Positions 26,495-34,818 of a stretch of DNA of 64,000 nucleotides are shown here, piece by piece (position 1 is the stretch's first letter; each line of letters starts with the position of its first letter). Source of the stretch: Solirubrobacter soli DSM 22325 (GTDB lineage: Bacteria; Actinomycetota; Thermoleophilia; Solirubrobacterales; Solirubrobacteraceae). The stretch lies in the NCBI RefSeq assembly GCF_000423665.1, contig NZ_AUIK01000022.1:1-64000 (forward strand), in the 5' to 3' direction. The translations under genes and the position numbers were made by a program. Below the pieces are notes generated by a model. It ran no database searches. It saw nothing but the letters and a program-made list of their open reading frames with translations, and was not told the origin of the DNA.

Positions 26495-28717
26495 ATGATC
26501 CGCCTCCTGCTTGCGACGCTCGCCGTACTGCTCGCCCTCCCGGCATCGTCGGCCCTCGCCGGCACCTACGTCGTCTACGGCTGCTGGACCAGCGGAGACA
26601 CCGGCGGCTGGACCCGCCTGGGCGGCGGCGCGCCCGGGGTCAACGCCTATGCGATCTGCCCCGCCGACCAACCTGCCCCGAACGGCGATCCAGGCGGCCT
26701 GCGTGACATCACGAGTGTTGGGTCATGGCCTGCAGGAGCGACCTCAGGATGGGTGTTCGAAGCCCCGCCGAACACCGACATCGTCGGCGTCGCCGCCGAG
26801 ACACAGGGCCCAGGCGGGCAGGAGACACACGCGAACTCATGGTCGCGCGGCATCTGGGTCCCGGACACCGGGGCCTGGCTGGCCACTGCCCCGGTCCAGG
26901 ACTCAGGCGGTTGGAAGGCCATCGCCACCCCCGGGATGTCCGCGCGCCGAGTCGCGGTCGGGCTGCGCTGCCGCGCGAACCCGTGCCTCGCCCCGCTGCC
27001 GGGATATCAACCCAAGTTCATCGCCTGGTCGGCGTTCCGCCGCCTCGGCGTGACCATCCGCGACGTCGCGCCGCCGCGGATCACGGTCCTCCGGCCGCCA
27101 CCCGCGGGGTGGCTGAGCCGGGGTCGATCGACGGTCTCGTTCACCGCGACCGACAACGTCGGCGTGCTGTGGCTCGACGCCAGACTGGACGGCAAGCGCA
27201 TCAGCTTCGCGTCTCGCGACTGCTACCCGCCGCAGATGAACACCGTGGTCGCGCCGTGCTCATCAGAGGCCACACCGCTCGCCGCCAACGTCGACGCGGA
27301 TCTGCTGTCCGAAGGCGCCCACGCCCTGGTAGTGGTGGCGAGCGACGTGGCGGGAAACACGCGCGAAGAGACGCTGCCGATCCACATCGATCACAGCGCT
27401 CCGGTGGCGCCGCGCGGCCAGATGTCGGCTGCCCGTGCATGGCGACGCGAGAACCGTTTCGACGTCGCGTGGACGAATCCACCGGACACAGCTGGAGCGC
27501 CGGTCGCCCGCGCCCGATTCCGGCTCTGTCCGGCGGCGAACCCACCGTATGCCGAGGACGGGTGCGTTTCGGGAGAACGCACCGGGCCCGGCCTCTCCGC
27601 ACTCGAGGGTCTGACTGTGCCGGGCGACGGGGCGTGGACACTTCGGCTCGCGCTCGTCGATTCGGCGGGCAATCACGATCCAAGCCGCGATGCGGTCTTC
27701 GAAGGACTGTGGTTGGACAGGGAACCGCCTCAGGCAAACTTTGAGCCCTTCGATCCGCAGGATCCCACGAGAGTGCGCTTGAGGGTCAGCGACGGCCTTT
27801 CCGGCGTCTCGCGCGTGGAGATCGAGGTGCGACGCCAAGGCGAGCCGGTCTGGCGGGCGCTCGATGTCGTACGCACCGACGGCCAGTACAGCGCAATCCT
27901 CGACGACGGATCTCTGAGCGACGGGCTCTACGAGCTTCGGGCAAGGGCCTTCGACGCCGCGGGGAACGAGCAGTCGGTCACAACCTTCCCCGATGGGCGG
28001 CCGATGCAGGCCCTCCTGCCACTACGGGTCCTGTCAGTCCTGACCGTCGGCCGGTCCGTGCGAGTGCGCGTGAAGGGCGCGAGCGGCGCGCGGCCGCGAT
28101 ACCGCACGGTCATCGTCGCTCGACCTAGCCTCGAGTACGGTCAGCGGGTGACCATTCAGGGAGCGCTCACGGACGACGCCGGCAATCCGCGGGACGGCGC
28201 CGAGGTCGTGGTGACCGAGCGCGTGGATCTCCCAGGAATGGAATGGCGGGTGATCGCGAGGATCAAGACGGACGCGAAAGGTGTCTTCACGCTTCTCGCG
28301 CCCGCCGGCGCGGCTCGCACCTTGCGCTTCACGTATGCGGGGACGGCGACCAACCGACCACGGACGCAGGACGTCGAACTGCGCGTCCGGGCGGCGACGA
28401 CCTTGACGCCGAGCCGACGACGACTCCAGAACGGTGAGACGGTCGTTTTCCGGGGCCGGTTGCGTGGCGGTCCGATTCCGGCTGGCGGCAAACTCATGGT
28501 GCTGCAAGCGAAGACGCGTCTCGGATGGCGAACCTTCGCCACGCCGCACACCAACGCGGCGGGCCGCTGGTCGTACGCATACACGTTCACAGGGACCCAG
28601 ACGACGGCTCGCTACGCCTTCCGCGCTCTGATCCCGGCGGAACCGAGCTATCCCTACGCCGCAGGCGCGTCGCCAATCGCGCGCGTCCTGGTCATCGGAG
28701 CAGGTGGCCGAGCGTGA
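26495..28717 (+). CDS. Large secreted multi-domain protein with Ig-like repeats
   Basis: A 740-residue exported protein. Signal peptide residues 1-22 (IRLLLATLAVLLALPASSALA). The N-terminal ~190 residues form an unrecognised Cys-containing domain (YVVYGCWTSGDTGGW). Then come Ig-like modules: VSFTATDNVGVLWLDARLDG, SEGAHALVVVASDVAGNTRE, and similar pairs further on (DGLYELRARAFDAAGNEQSV). The last ~180 residues resemble carboxypeptidase-regulatory/beta-sandwich modules (VTIQGALTDDAGNPRDGAEV; LRFTYAGTATN). Such proteins are common on Solirubrobacterales cell surfaces. ATG 26495 is chosen because it begins the signal peptide. It overlaps the next gene by 4 bp. Confidence 0.82.
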   Translation: MIRLLLATLAVLLALPASSALAGTYVVYGCWTSGDTGGWTRLGGGAPGVNAYAICPADQPAPNGDPGGLRDITSVGSWPAGATSGWVFEAPPNTDIVGVAAETQGPGGQETHANSWSRGIWVPDTGAWLATAPVQDSGGWKAIATPGMSARRVAVGLRCRANPCLAPLPGYQPKFIAWSAFRRLGVTIRDVAPPRITVLRPPPAGWLSRGRSTVSFTATDNVGVLWLDARLDGKRISFASRDCYPPQMNTVVAPCSSEATPLAANVDADLLSEGAHALVVVASDVAGNTREETLPIHIDHSAPVAPRGQMSAARAWRRENRFDVAWTNPPDTAGAPVARARFRLCPAANPPYAEDGCVSGERTGPGLSALEGLTVPGDGAWTLRLALVDSAGNHDPSRDAVFEGLWLDREPPQANFEPFDPQDPTRVRLRVSDGLSGVSRVEIEVRRQGEPVWRALDVVRTDGQYSAILDDGSLSDGLYELRARAFDAAGNEQSVTTFPDGRPMQALLPLRVLSVLTVGRSVRVRVKGASGARPRYRTVIVARPSLEYGQRVTIQGALTDDAGNPRDGAEVVVTERVDLPGMEWRVIARIKTDAKGVFTLLAPAGAARTLRFTYAGTATNRPRTQDVELRVRAATTLTPSRRRLQNGETVVFRGRLRGGPIPAGGKLMVLQAKTRLGWRTFATPHTNAAGRWSYAYTFTGTQTTARYAFRALIPAEPSYPYAAGASPIARVLVIGAGGRA

Positions 28718-29349
28718 TCCCGTCCGTCATGCTGCGCCGCATGGCCAGACGGCTGCGAGCCCGAGTGTCGTACGCCAACGTGATGGCGACCATCGCCGTC
28801 TTCGTCGCATTGGGCGGGACAGGGTACGCGGCGCTCTCGTTGCCGCGCGACAGCGTAGGGTCGCGCGAGTTGAGGACCGGATCGGTCGGCGCCAGCGAGC
28901 TCAGGTCCAACGCGGTGACCTCGCCCAAGGTCCGCGACGGCTCTCTCGGTGTGCGCGATCTTTCAACGTCGGCGCGTGATGCACTGCGCGGCTCGGCGGG
29001 TGATCGTGGTGCCACAGGTCCGCAGGGACCAGCCGGACCTACCGGTCCGCCTGGAGCCCCGGGGATCACACTGACCGCGAGGGTCGACGCACACGGTCGG
29101 CTGGCCGGCGGCACTGCCACGTCGGCGTCCGAAGGGGGAGCGGGCGGTGACTACAAAGTGACGTTCCCGCGTTCCGTGGCCGGCTGCACGTACGCGGCGA
29201 GCATCGCGCGGGTGCCGGTCGGGCCGCCTGAGGACCCGCCGCCCGGGTTCGTGATCGTCTCAGCGGACGGTGACGACGTGCGGGTCCGCACCTACGATGC
29301 GTCCGGGAACTCGGACTCGCTCGGCTTCCACCTGATCGTCGCCTGCTAG
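28714..29349 (+). CDS. Secreted collagen-like protein
   Basis: A 211-residue exported protein. A basic N-terminus (RRMARRLRARVSYANVMA) leads into a membrane/signal helix (TIAVFVALGGTGYAALSLPR). A repeat region built on SVGSRELRTGSVGASEL-type units follows, then about eight collagen-like Gly-X-Y triplets (GDRGATGPQGPAGPTGPPG), and a ~90-residue C-terminal beta domain. This architecture is a lineage signature of Thermoleophilia. The GTG start overlaps the upstream stop (GTGA); ATG 28729 or 28741 are alternatives. Confidence 0.82.
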   Translation: MIPSVMLRRMARRLRARVSYANVMATIAVFVALGGTGYAALSLPRDSVGSRELRTGSVGASELRSNAVTSPKVRDGSLGVRDLSTSARDALRGSAGDRGATGPQGPAGPTGPPGAPGITLTARVDAHGRLAGGTATSASEGGAGGDYKVTFPRSVAGCTYAASIARVPVGPPEDPPPGFVIVSADGDDVRVRTYDASGNSDSLGFHLIVAC

Positions 29350-29675
29350 CGGAAGATGCGGCGCCACCAGCGGGTGCTGGTGCGGCGGGCGTTCGTCTGC
29401 ACCGCGCCCATCGTGCCGCCATAGGCCGGGAGCTTGGCCGCCTCGGCCGCGTCGATCGTCAGCGTCACCTGTCGCAAGGTGATGCGGGCCACTTCCGGGG
29501 CGTCGACGAAGCGGCGGCCGGTCTCGGTCTTGACGACGATGCCGTCGAAGATGTGCTCGCGGGCGTTGTCGAGGACCTTGGAGACGGTGCCGATCGTGAC
29601 GCCGTCGGTGGTGACGATCGGGACGCCGCGAGGGAGGGCCTGGTAGCCGATCTGGTGGTCGTCGTCAGCGCTCAA
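29346..29675 (-). CDS. PRC-barrel-like protein
   Basis: A 109-residue small protein. Residues 12-85 read as a PRC-barrel-like beta fold (ALPRGVPIVTTDGVTIGTVS, DGIVVKTETGRRFVDAPEVA), followed by an Arg/Trp-rich tail (RRTSTRWWRRIFR). PRC-barrel proteins occur in RNA processing (RimM) and as stress/photosynthesis-related single-domain proteins; the role here is unknown. It overlaps the convergent collagen-like gene by 4 bp. Confidence 0.75.
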   Translation of the reverse strand: MSADDDHQIGYQALPRGVPIVTTDGVTIGTVSKVLDNAREHIFDGIVVKTETGRRFVDAPEVARITLRQVTLTIDAAEAAKLPAYGGTMGAVQTNARRTSTRWWRRIFR

Positions 29676-29686
29676 GGTTCAGAAAG

Positions 29687-30076
29687 CTACCGGGAATCGG
29701 TGAGCCAACGACGTCCGTACACGACGGCGCCTACGACCGCGCCCGCGGGGAACGCCGCGTAGATGAGCGCCGTGTCGCTCGCGTCGTTCGTTCCGCCGCC
29801 GCCGGCGGTCAGCAAGACGCCCAGGAGCACGACGACGAGCGCCGGAACCACCAGGCCCAGGCCGGGCGCCCACGCGCCCGCGCGGCGCGCCTGCCACGCG
29901 CCCGCCCACGTGCCCGCCAGGGCGCCGAGGAAGCTCGAGACGATCACCAGGACGAGCAGCTCGGTGTCCTGGGAGAGCGGGTCGAAGAAGCTGCCCAGCA
30001 ACCCGAACGCGATCAGCACCAGCGCCCACGCGCCGGCCGCGACGCCTGCGGCGCGCGCGCCCGCCCGGGCGGTCAC
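29687..30076 (-). CDS. Small multipass membrane protein
   Basis: A 129-residue protein with four hydrophobic segments (AAGVAAGAWALVLIAFGLLG; LLVLVIVSSFLGALAGTWAG; LGLVVPALVVVLLGVLLTAG; LIYAAFPAGAVVGAVVYGRR). No recognised family. It lies 10 bp downstream of a 53-codon membrane-protein gene on the same strand and 11 bp upstream of the PRC-barrel gene, so the three are probably one operon. Confidence 0.7.
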   Translation of the reverse strand: MTARAGARAAGVAAGAWALVLIAFGLLGSFFDPLSQDTELLVLVIVSSFLGALAGTWAGAWQARRAGAWAPGLGLVVPALVVVLLGVLLTAGGGGTNDASDTALIYAAFPAGAVVGAVVYGRRWLTDSR

Positions 30077-30086
30077 GACGGCCTCC

Positions 30087-30248
30087 TCAGGTGCCGGTGT
30101 CCGAGTTCGAGTCGTAGTGCGGGCTGAAATCGAAGTCGTTCTCGTTCGCGTTCTTGAGGTGGTAGCCCCGGAACAGGAAGCCGGTCACGACGAACCCGAT
30201 GATCAGCACGGCGCACACGACGAACGCGGCGATGAAGATCCCTGGCAT
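30087..30248 (-). CDS. 53-residue single-pass membrane protein
   Basis: A short gene starting at ATG 30248 (minus) and ending with TGA at 30087-30089. Residues 3-26 are one hydrophobic helix (IFIAAFVVCAVLIIGFVVTG), then FLFRGYHLKNANENDFDF and a polar, Asp/Ser-rich tail ending TGT. The helix-plus-acidic-tail design, position 10 bp upstream of another membrane-protein gene and 18 bp after the larger gene at 30267 support it as real. Function unknown. Confidence 0.65.
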   Translation of the reverse strand: MPGIFIAAFVVCAVLIIGFVVTGFLFRGYHLKNANENDFDFSPHYDSNSDTGT

Positions 30249-30266
30249 CAGTCGCCAGCGTAGCGC

Positions 30267-31613
30267 TCAGTGCACGCATGAGTCCCACCTCGTGAAACCG
30301 AAGGTGTCGCCGCCGGCGGGGCGGTAGAAGGCGTCGACGAGGGTGGCGTCCTCGCTCGTGTACTCGCCGCTGACGCCGAACACGCCCGCGTTGAAGCCGA
30401 CGGAGGTCTTTTGCTTGGCGAGCGAGTAGAAGCGGGCGTTGAAGGTCGAGTCCGTCAGCAGCCGCCCGCCGAGGTCGATCATCGAGCTCAGGCGGGACAC
30501 GGGCTGGCCGGCGCTGTTGACCCCGTTGACGAAGCCGAGGGCGGCCTCGCGGTTCGCCGGGTCGCGGAGGTCGAGCTTGAAGTCGACGATCGCCCGCCCG
30601 CCCAGCGCGCCGTTCTGCGCCTCCTTGCGCTTGGTCAGGCGGTCGAGCACGGTGTTGAACTTCGTGCCCTCGAAGTCCTTCAGGTTCGCCGAGACGTCGC
30701 CGGCGGCGGTCACGTCGAGCTGGCCGGTGGCGCGCAGGGTCTTCGGTTGCCCGTTCTTGTCGATCGTGTAGGCGAGCCGGAGATTCGCCTGGCCGGAGGC
30801 GGCGATCTTGAACAGCATGAGCTTCTCCTTCTCCAGATCGCCCAGCCCGGTGTCCTGGACGGCGCCGCCCGCGACCTCGAAGTAGTAGGTCGTGTCGCCC
30901 TGGTTGGGGTCGTCCGCGTTGGTGTTTACGGTGCGGCCGAGCGCGACGCTGACGTTGCGTTCGAGCGTCTGGACTCCGGATGCACCGGCCTTCTGACGCA
31001 GCTCGAGCCCGCCCTGGATCGTGCTCTCGTCGTGCGGCGGGAGCTTGATGTCGGCGTCGTCCTTCGTGCCAGGGAAGTTCGGCAGCGGGTTGGCGATCGC
31101 GCCGACCTTCTTCTTGACGTCGGAGACGAACCGGTCGGCGTCGGCCTCGCTGTCGAAGATCCACGCCCGCGCCACGGTCGCGGTGACGCCCGCGCGCCCG
31201 CCCGCGCCGACCCCGGCCTCCGTGTCGCCCGCCTTGATCCCGACGTCGACGCCCCAGTTGAGCCCCGCCTTGGCGTTGCCCTTGATCGTCACCTTCACGG
31301 TGCCGTCGGCGCGGAGCTCGTTGGTGCCCTCGACGCCGCCGCCGAAGTCGAACGCCGCCACCCGGATCGACCCCGCGATCCCGCGCTGCGAGGCGTTGCG
31401 GACGCACTCGGAGATCAGCGGCTCGCCGTTGGGCCCGGTCAGGTCATCGGTGCACGTGCCGCCGGTGATCCGCGTCACCGCGCACTGGATCCCGTCGCTG
31501 ATCTTCGGCCCGGCGCCGGACGCGAGGATCGCGACCACGATCAGGCAGACGAGCGCCAGCACGCCGAGGAGCTCGGCGGAGGTCTGGCCACGCGAGCAGC
31601 GGAGACGCTTCAC
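30267..31613 (-). CDS. Large exported protein with prepilin/TadE-like leader, unknown function
   Basis: A 448-residue protein. Residues 1-34 (MKRLRCSRGQTSAELLGVLA, then CLIVVAILASGAGP) match the Flp/TadE pattern: Gly, acidic residue at +5, then a hydrophobic helix, like the M4 peptidase 5 kb away. The rest is a long beta-rich region without recognised domain (VKVTIKGNAKAGLNWGVDVG; FKIAASGQANLRLAYTIDKN). A pair of cysteines (CAVTR, CTDD) follows the helix and another is near the C-terminus. The cell-surface role is inferred only from the leader. Confidence 0.75.
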   Translation of the reverse strand: MKRLRCSRGQTSAELLGVLALVCLIVVAILASGAGPKISDGIQCAVTRITGGTCTDDLTGPNGEPLISECVRNASQRGIAGSIRVAAFDFGGGVEGTNELRADGTVKVTIKGNAKAGLNWGVDVGIKAGDTEAGVGAGGRAGVTATVARAWIFDSEADADRFVSDVKKKVGAIANPLPNFPGTKDDADIKLPPHDESTIQGGLELRQKAGASGVQTLERNVSVALGRTVNTNADDPNQGDTTYYFEVAGGAVQDTGLGDLEKEKLMLFKIAASGQANLRLAYTIDKNGQPKTLRATGQLDVTAAGDVSANLKDFEGTKFNTVLDRLTKRKEAQNGALGGRAIVDFKLDLRDPANREAALGFVNGVNSAGQPVSRLSSMIDLGGRLLTDSTFNARFYSLAKQKTSVGFNAGVFGVSGEYTSEDATLVDAFYRPAGGDTFGFTRWDSCVH

Positions 31614-31673
31614 AGCGCGGCAGGATGCCCGCGCCCAAGACCCCCGACCAGAGTCCCGGGTCCTGTCTTACAT

Positions 31674-31937
31674 CTAGGACCGGCCCACGCGTCTCCACAC
31701 GTCGATCACCTCGCGCACCGAGGCGATGCGATACGAGATGCGTGAGTCCAAAGGTCGCAGGACGAGCTCGAAGCGCCCGCTCTCGAGCTGCGTGAGCTCG
31801 GTCACGAGCGCGTGGAAGCGCCGGCCCTTCTTGTCGACCTCGACGATGTCACCCGGCCCGATCCCCTTGGAGGTCGTCCGCTTGTTCGACGGTGCCGTGG
31901 CCGACACGTCGAGCAGCGAGGTCTGGGCTTCGAGCAT
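31674..31937 (-). CDS. Small soluble protein downstream of menD
   Basis: An 87-residue protein of unknown family (GIGPGDIVEVDKKGRRFHAL, VLRPLDSRISYRIASVREVI). The central part reads as a small beta-barrel-like fold. It starts 12 bp after menD on the same strand and is probably co-transcribed with it. No direct tie to quinone synthesis is evident. Confidence 0.65.
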   Translation of the reverse strand: MLEAQTSLLDVSATAPSNKRTTSKGIGPGDIVEVDKKGRRFHALVTELTQLESGRFELVLRPLDSRISYRIASVREVIDVWRRVGRS

Positions 31938-31949
31938 GGACGCCGCACG

Positions 31950-33674
31950 CTATGTGGCGGCCCGGACGGACTCCCAGACGCGGCGGTGCAGCTCCACGTT
32001 CTCCTCGCGGTTCGTGCGGGCGCAGATGATCGTGGTGCGCTCCGCGGACGCCGCACGCGCCAGCGCGTCGCGGAAGCTCTCGACGTCCGCCACCCGCTCA
32101 TAGCCCACGCCGTACAGCGCGGCCGCGTGCGCGAAGTCGAGCCCGTGCGGCGTCGCGATGTGCTCCACGAACTCCGCGCCCTCACGCGCGGCCGGGAGGA
32201 AGTGGAAGATCCCGCCGCCGTCGTTGTCGATCAGCACGATCACGAGCTTCAGGCCGAGCCGCGACGCGGCCAGCAGCCCGCCGATGTCGTGGGCCAAGGC
32301 CACATCGCCGATCAGCAGGACGGTGAGCCGGCTCGCCGCGGCGACGCCGAACGCGGTGGACACCGTCCCGTCGATCCCGTTCGCGCCGCGGTTGGACAGC
32401 ACCCGGAACGGCGTCTCGCGCGCCGGGAAGAAGGTCTCCACGTCGCGGATCGGCATCGAGGAGGCGACGACCAGCGTCGCCTCGGGCGGCAGCACGGTCC
32501 CCAGCTCCGCGGCGATCCGCGGCTCGTTCAACCCAGCGGGGCCGACCACCGAGGCGATCGCCTTCGAGGCCGCCCGGTCGGCCTCGTGCCAGCCGTCGAG
32601 CCAGGACGTGTCCTTGCGCTTGCGTGGGAGCTTGCCCGTGAGCGTCTCCAGCGTGCTCCGGGCGTCCGCGCCGACGATCGTGCCGACGACGCCAGACGGG
32701 TCGTGCCACGCGTTCTCGGAGTCGAAGGCCACCTGCAGCGCGTCCAGCCCCGCCAGCCACTGCCGCAGCGGCTTGGAGGTGGGGAGGTCGCCCACGCGCA
32801 GCACGAGATCGGGCGCGTGCGAGGCCGCCCACTCCCGATCGCGCAGCAACGCGTCGTAGTGCGCGATCGCCGCCGGCCCGCGGCGCGCGCCCGACGTCGG
32901 CTCGGCCAGCAGCGGCGCGCCCGCCCGCTCGGCGAACGCGGCGACCGCGTCCGGCAGGCGCGGATCGCGCTCCGCCCGTCCCGCGACGACGATCGTCCGC
33001 GGCCGCAACCGCAGCTCCTCCTCGAGCCCTTCGAGCAGCCGGTCGGACGCGACCCGCCGGCTCAGCGGCCGCGTCACCCACGGCCGCCCGCCCTCGCGAC
33101 CGGGCACGATCTCGACGTCCGGGACGCCGCCCCCGTCCGGCACCAGCGGCTCGCGCAGCGCGAAGTTGAGGTGCACCGGGCCGGGCCGCCCGTCGATCGC
33201 GGTGTAGAACGCGCGGCAGGCGAGCTGGCGCAACCAGCGCACCCGCGCCGCCGAAGCGGGGTGGTCGTCGATCTCGAAGTACCACTTGACGGCGCTGCCG
33301 TAGAGCTTGACCTGGTCGATCGTCTGCCCGGCGCCGACGTCGCGCAGCTCGGGCGGGCGATCCGCGGTCAGCACGAGCAGTGGCACGCGCGCCTCGTGGG
33401 CCTCGATCACAGCGGGCGCGTAGTTGGCGGCCGCGGTGCCTGAGGTGCAGGCGATCGCGGCGGGGATGCCGGTCGCCTTGGCGAGGCCGAGCGCGAAGAA
33501 CGCGGCGCTGCGCTCATCGACGTGGGAGGTGGCGCGCAGCCCGTCCTGGCGGGCGAGCGTGAGGACGAGCGGCGTCGAGCGCGAGCCGGGCGAGGTGATC
33601 GCGTCGCGCAGGCCGCAGCGCACGAGCTCGTCGACGAACGCGCGCAGGCCGAGGTAGGTATCGGTTCCGGGCAT
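31950..33674 (-). CDS. menD: 2-succinyl-5-enolpyruvyl-6-hydroxy-3-cyclohexene-1-carboxylate synthase
   Basis: A 574-residue ThDP enzyme adding succinyl semialdehyde (from 2-oxoglutarate) to isochorismate. The N-terminal motif TSPGSRSTPLVL, Glu54 in SHVDERSAAFFALG, and the ThDP-binding IGDVALAHDIGG with LIDNDGGGIFHFLP are the MenD hallmarks. ATG 33674 (MPGTDTYLGLRAFVDELV) is the family-typical start; the frame stays open upstream but with Arg/Pro-rich non-homologous sequence. Divergent from menH across a 161-bp region with mirror-image leaders. Confidence 0.95.
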   Translation of the reverse strand: MPGTDTYLGLRAFVDELVRCGLRDAITSPGSRSTPLVLTLARQDGLRATSHVDERSAAFFALGLAKATGIPAAIACTSGTAAANYAPAVIEAHEARVPLLVLTADRPPELRDVGAGQTIDQVKLYGSAVKWYFEIDDHPASAARVRWLRQLACRAFYTAIDGRPGPVHLNFALREPLVPDGGGVPDVEIVPGREGGRPWVTRPLSRRVASDRLLEGLEEELRLRPRTIVVAGRAERDPRLPDAVAAFAERAGAPLLAEPTSGARRGPAAIAHYDALLRDREWAASHAPDLVLRVGDLPTSKPLRQWLAGLDALQVAFDSENAWHDPSGVVGTIVGADARSTLETLTGKLPRKRKDTSWLDGWHEADRAASKAIASVVGPAGLNEPRIAAELGTVLPPEATLVVASSMPIRDVETFFPARETPFRVLSNRGANGIDGTVSTAFGVAAASRLTVLLIGDVALAHDIGGLLAASRLGLKLVIVLIDNDGGGIFHFLPAAREGAEFVEHIATPHGLDFAHAAALYGVGYERVADVESFRDALARAASAERTTIICARTNREENVELHRRVWESVRAAT

Positions 33675-33838
33675 GAGTCCGTTGAAGAATGGTCGGTCAG
33701 ACCGATGTGGTGCAGCCGCCAGTGGCTCGTGACGGCCGCGCTCGCGATGCGGCCCTCTGGGCCGTGAGCAGCGCGGGTGGCGCGAGGCGCCGCGGATGTG
33801 CCGCAGCGGGCGCACCGGAATTCTTCAAGGGGCTCATG
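33672..33838. promoter_or_regulatory. Divergent menD-menH control region with mirrored leaders and an operator-like palindrome
   Basis: The 19 bp covering the menD start (complement of 33672-33690) and the 19 bp covering the menH start (33820-33838) agree at 17 positions (ATTCTTCAAxGGxCTCATG). Inside, TCGGTCAGACCGA (33693-33705) is a perfect 13-bp odd palindrome 19 bp upstream of menD, a size usual for TetR-like or other dimeric repressors. No promoter hexamers are clear. Confidence 0.5.
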
Positions 33839-34594
33839 ATGTCAGGGGTGCCACCCGCGCTCGTCCTGCTGCATGGCTTCACACAGACCCGCCAGAGCTG
33901 GCGGCGAACGGCGCAGGCGCTGCAAGGACGCTATCGCGCGCTGGTGCCGGACCTCCCCGGCCACGGTCAGGCGAACCACCGGACGGCGAGCTTCGACGCC
34001 GTCGCCGCGTACACACGGGCGCTCGTGAACGAGCGGACGTTCGCGCTGTGCGGGTACTCGATGGGCGGGCGGATCGCGCTTCACACGGCGCTCACGCTCG
34101 GCCCCTCGGTCGTCACCCGCCTGGTCCTGGTGGGCGCGAGCCCCGGCCTGGCCGATCCTCAGGAGCGTGCCGCACGCCGCCAAGCCGACGACGCGCTCGC
34201 CGACCGGCTCGAGACGCTCGACATCGAGACCTTCGCCCGCGAATGGGGCTCGCAGCCGCTGTTCGCCGGCCAGCCCGAGCGCGTCGCCGCGGCCGCCTAC
34301 GCGGACCGCCTGCGCAACACGCCCGCGGGCTTGGCCGCGGCGCTGCGCGGCCTTGGCACGGGGGTGATGGAGCCGCTGTGGGACCGGTTGCCGGAACTGC
34401 AGATCCCGGTCACGTTGATCGTCGGCGAACGCGACACCAAGTTCCGCGGCATCGCCGAGGCGATGCGCGAGCGGCTGCCGATCGGGAACCTCGTGATGGT
34501 CGAGGGCGCCGGCCACGCGGTCCAGCTGGAAGAGCCGGCCGCTGTGGCCAGCGCCATCTACCAGTCCTTGTCTTCCTCGTCCGCCTCGGCGTAG
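33836..34594 (+). CDS. menH: 2-succinyl-6-hydroxy-2,4-cyclohexadiene-1-carboxylate synthase (alpha/beta hydrolase)
   Basis: A 252-residue alpha/beta hydrolase that eliminates pyruvate from the MenD product. The triad is visible: Ser75 in LCGYSMGGRIAL, Asp200 in VGERDTKF, His227 in GAGHAVQLE; the oxyanion motif is LLHGFTQTRQSW. ATG 33836 follows an AAGGGG Shine-Dalgarno; a second ATG is at 33839. Assignment as MenH rests on the conserved SHCHC-synthase-like sequence around the serine and on its place between menD and menC. It overlaps the convergent acidic-protein gene by 37 bp. Confidence 0.88.
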   Translation: MMSGVPPALVLLHGFTQTRQSWRRTAQALQGRYRALVPDLPGHGQANHRTASFDAVAAYTRALVNERTFALCGYSMGGRIALHTALTLGPSVVTRLVLVGASPGLADPQERAARRQADDALADRLETLDIETFAREWGSQPLFAGQPERVAAAAYADRLRNTPAGLAAALRGLGTGVMEPLWDRLPELQIPVTLIVGERDTKFRGIAEAMRERLPIGNLVMVEGAGHAVQLEEPAAVASAIYQSLSSSSASA

Positions 34595-34803
34595 TCGTCG
34601 CCGTCGAAGTCCTCCTCGAGGAGTTCGTCGAAGGCGTCGCTCGTGATCGCACTCGTTCCGTGCTCGTCGCCGTGTTCGGCGTGTTCGATGAGGTCCGCTT
34701 CCGCGAGCTCGAAACCCTCGCTTTCGCCCTCACCGGCTTCGATCAGTGGTGCGAGCGCGGGATCGACCTTGTCGTCCGGCGTCTCAGGCCATTCCGGTGC
34801 CAT
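34558..34803 (-). CDS. Small, strongly acidic protein
   Basis: An 81-residue protein rich in Asp/Glu (for example LLEEDFDGDDYAEADEEDKD at the end), starting MAPEWPETPDDKVDPALAPL. The middle (EGFELAEADLIEHAEHGDEH) is helix-like and resembles a small conserved family seen in related actinobacteria, recalled only. It overlaps menH convergently and lies 15 bp downstream... of the menC stop on the same strand in reverse order (menC is encoded immediately to its right in this coordinate system, ending at 34819), so it may be the last gene of the menC operon. Confidence 0.6.
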   Translation of the reverse strand: MAPEWPETPDDKVDPALAPLIEAGEGESEGFELAEADLIEHAEHGDEHGTSAITSDAFDELLEEDFDGDDYAEADEEDKDW

Positions 34804-34818
34804 GACCGGAAGCCTACG

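Noticed and set aside
28714..29349. Collagen-like triplets as a phage tail-fibre remnant
   Set aside because: There are no other phage genes, and the N-terminal signature is a chromosomal family typical of this lineage.
34558..34594. Acidic protein gene as an artefact of menH overlap
   Set aside because: Only its last 12 codons overlap menH; the remainder is outside and has its own composition and plausible start, so it was kept at moderate confidence.
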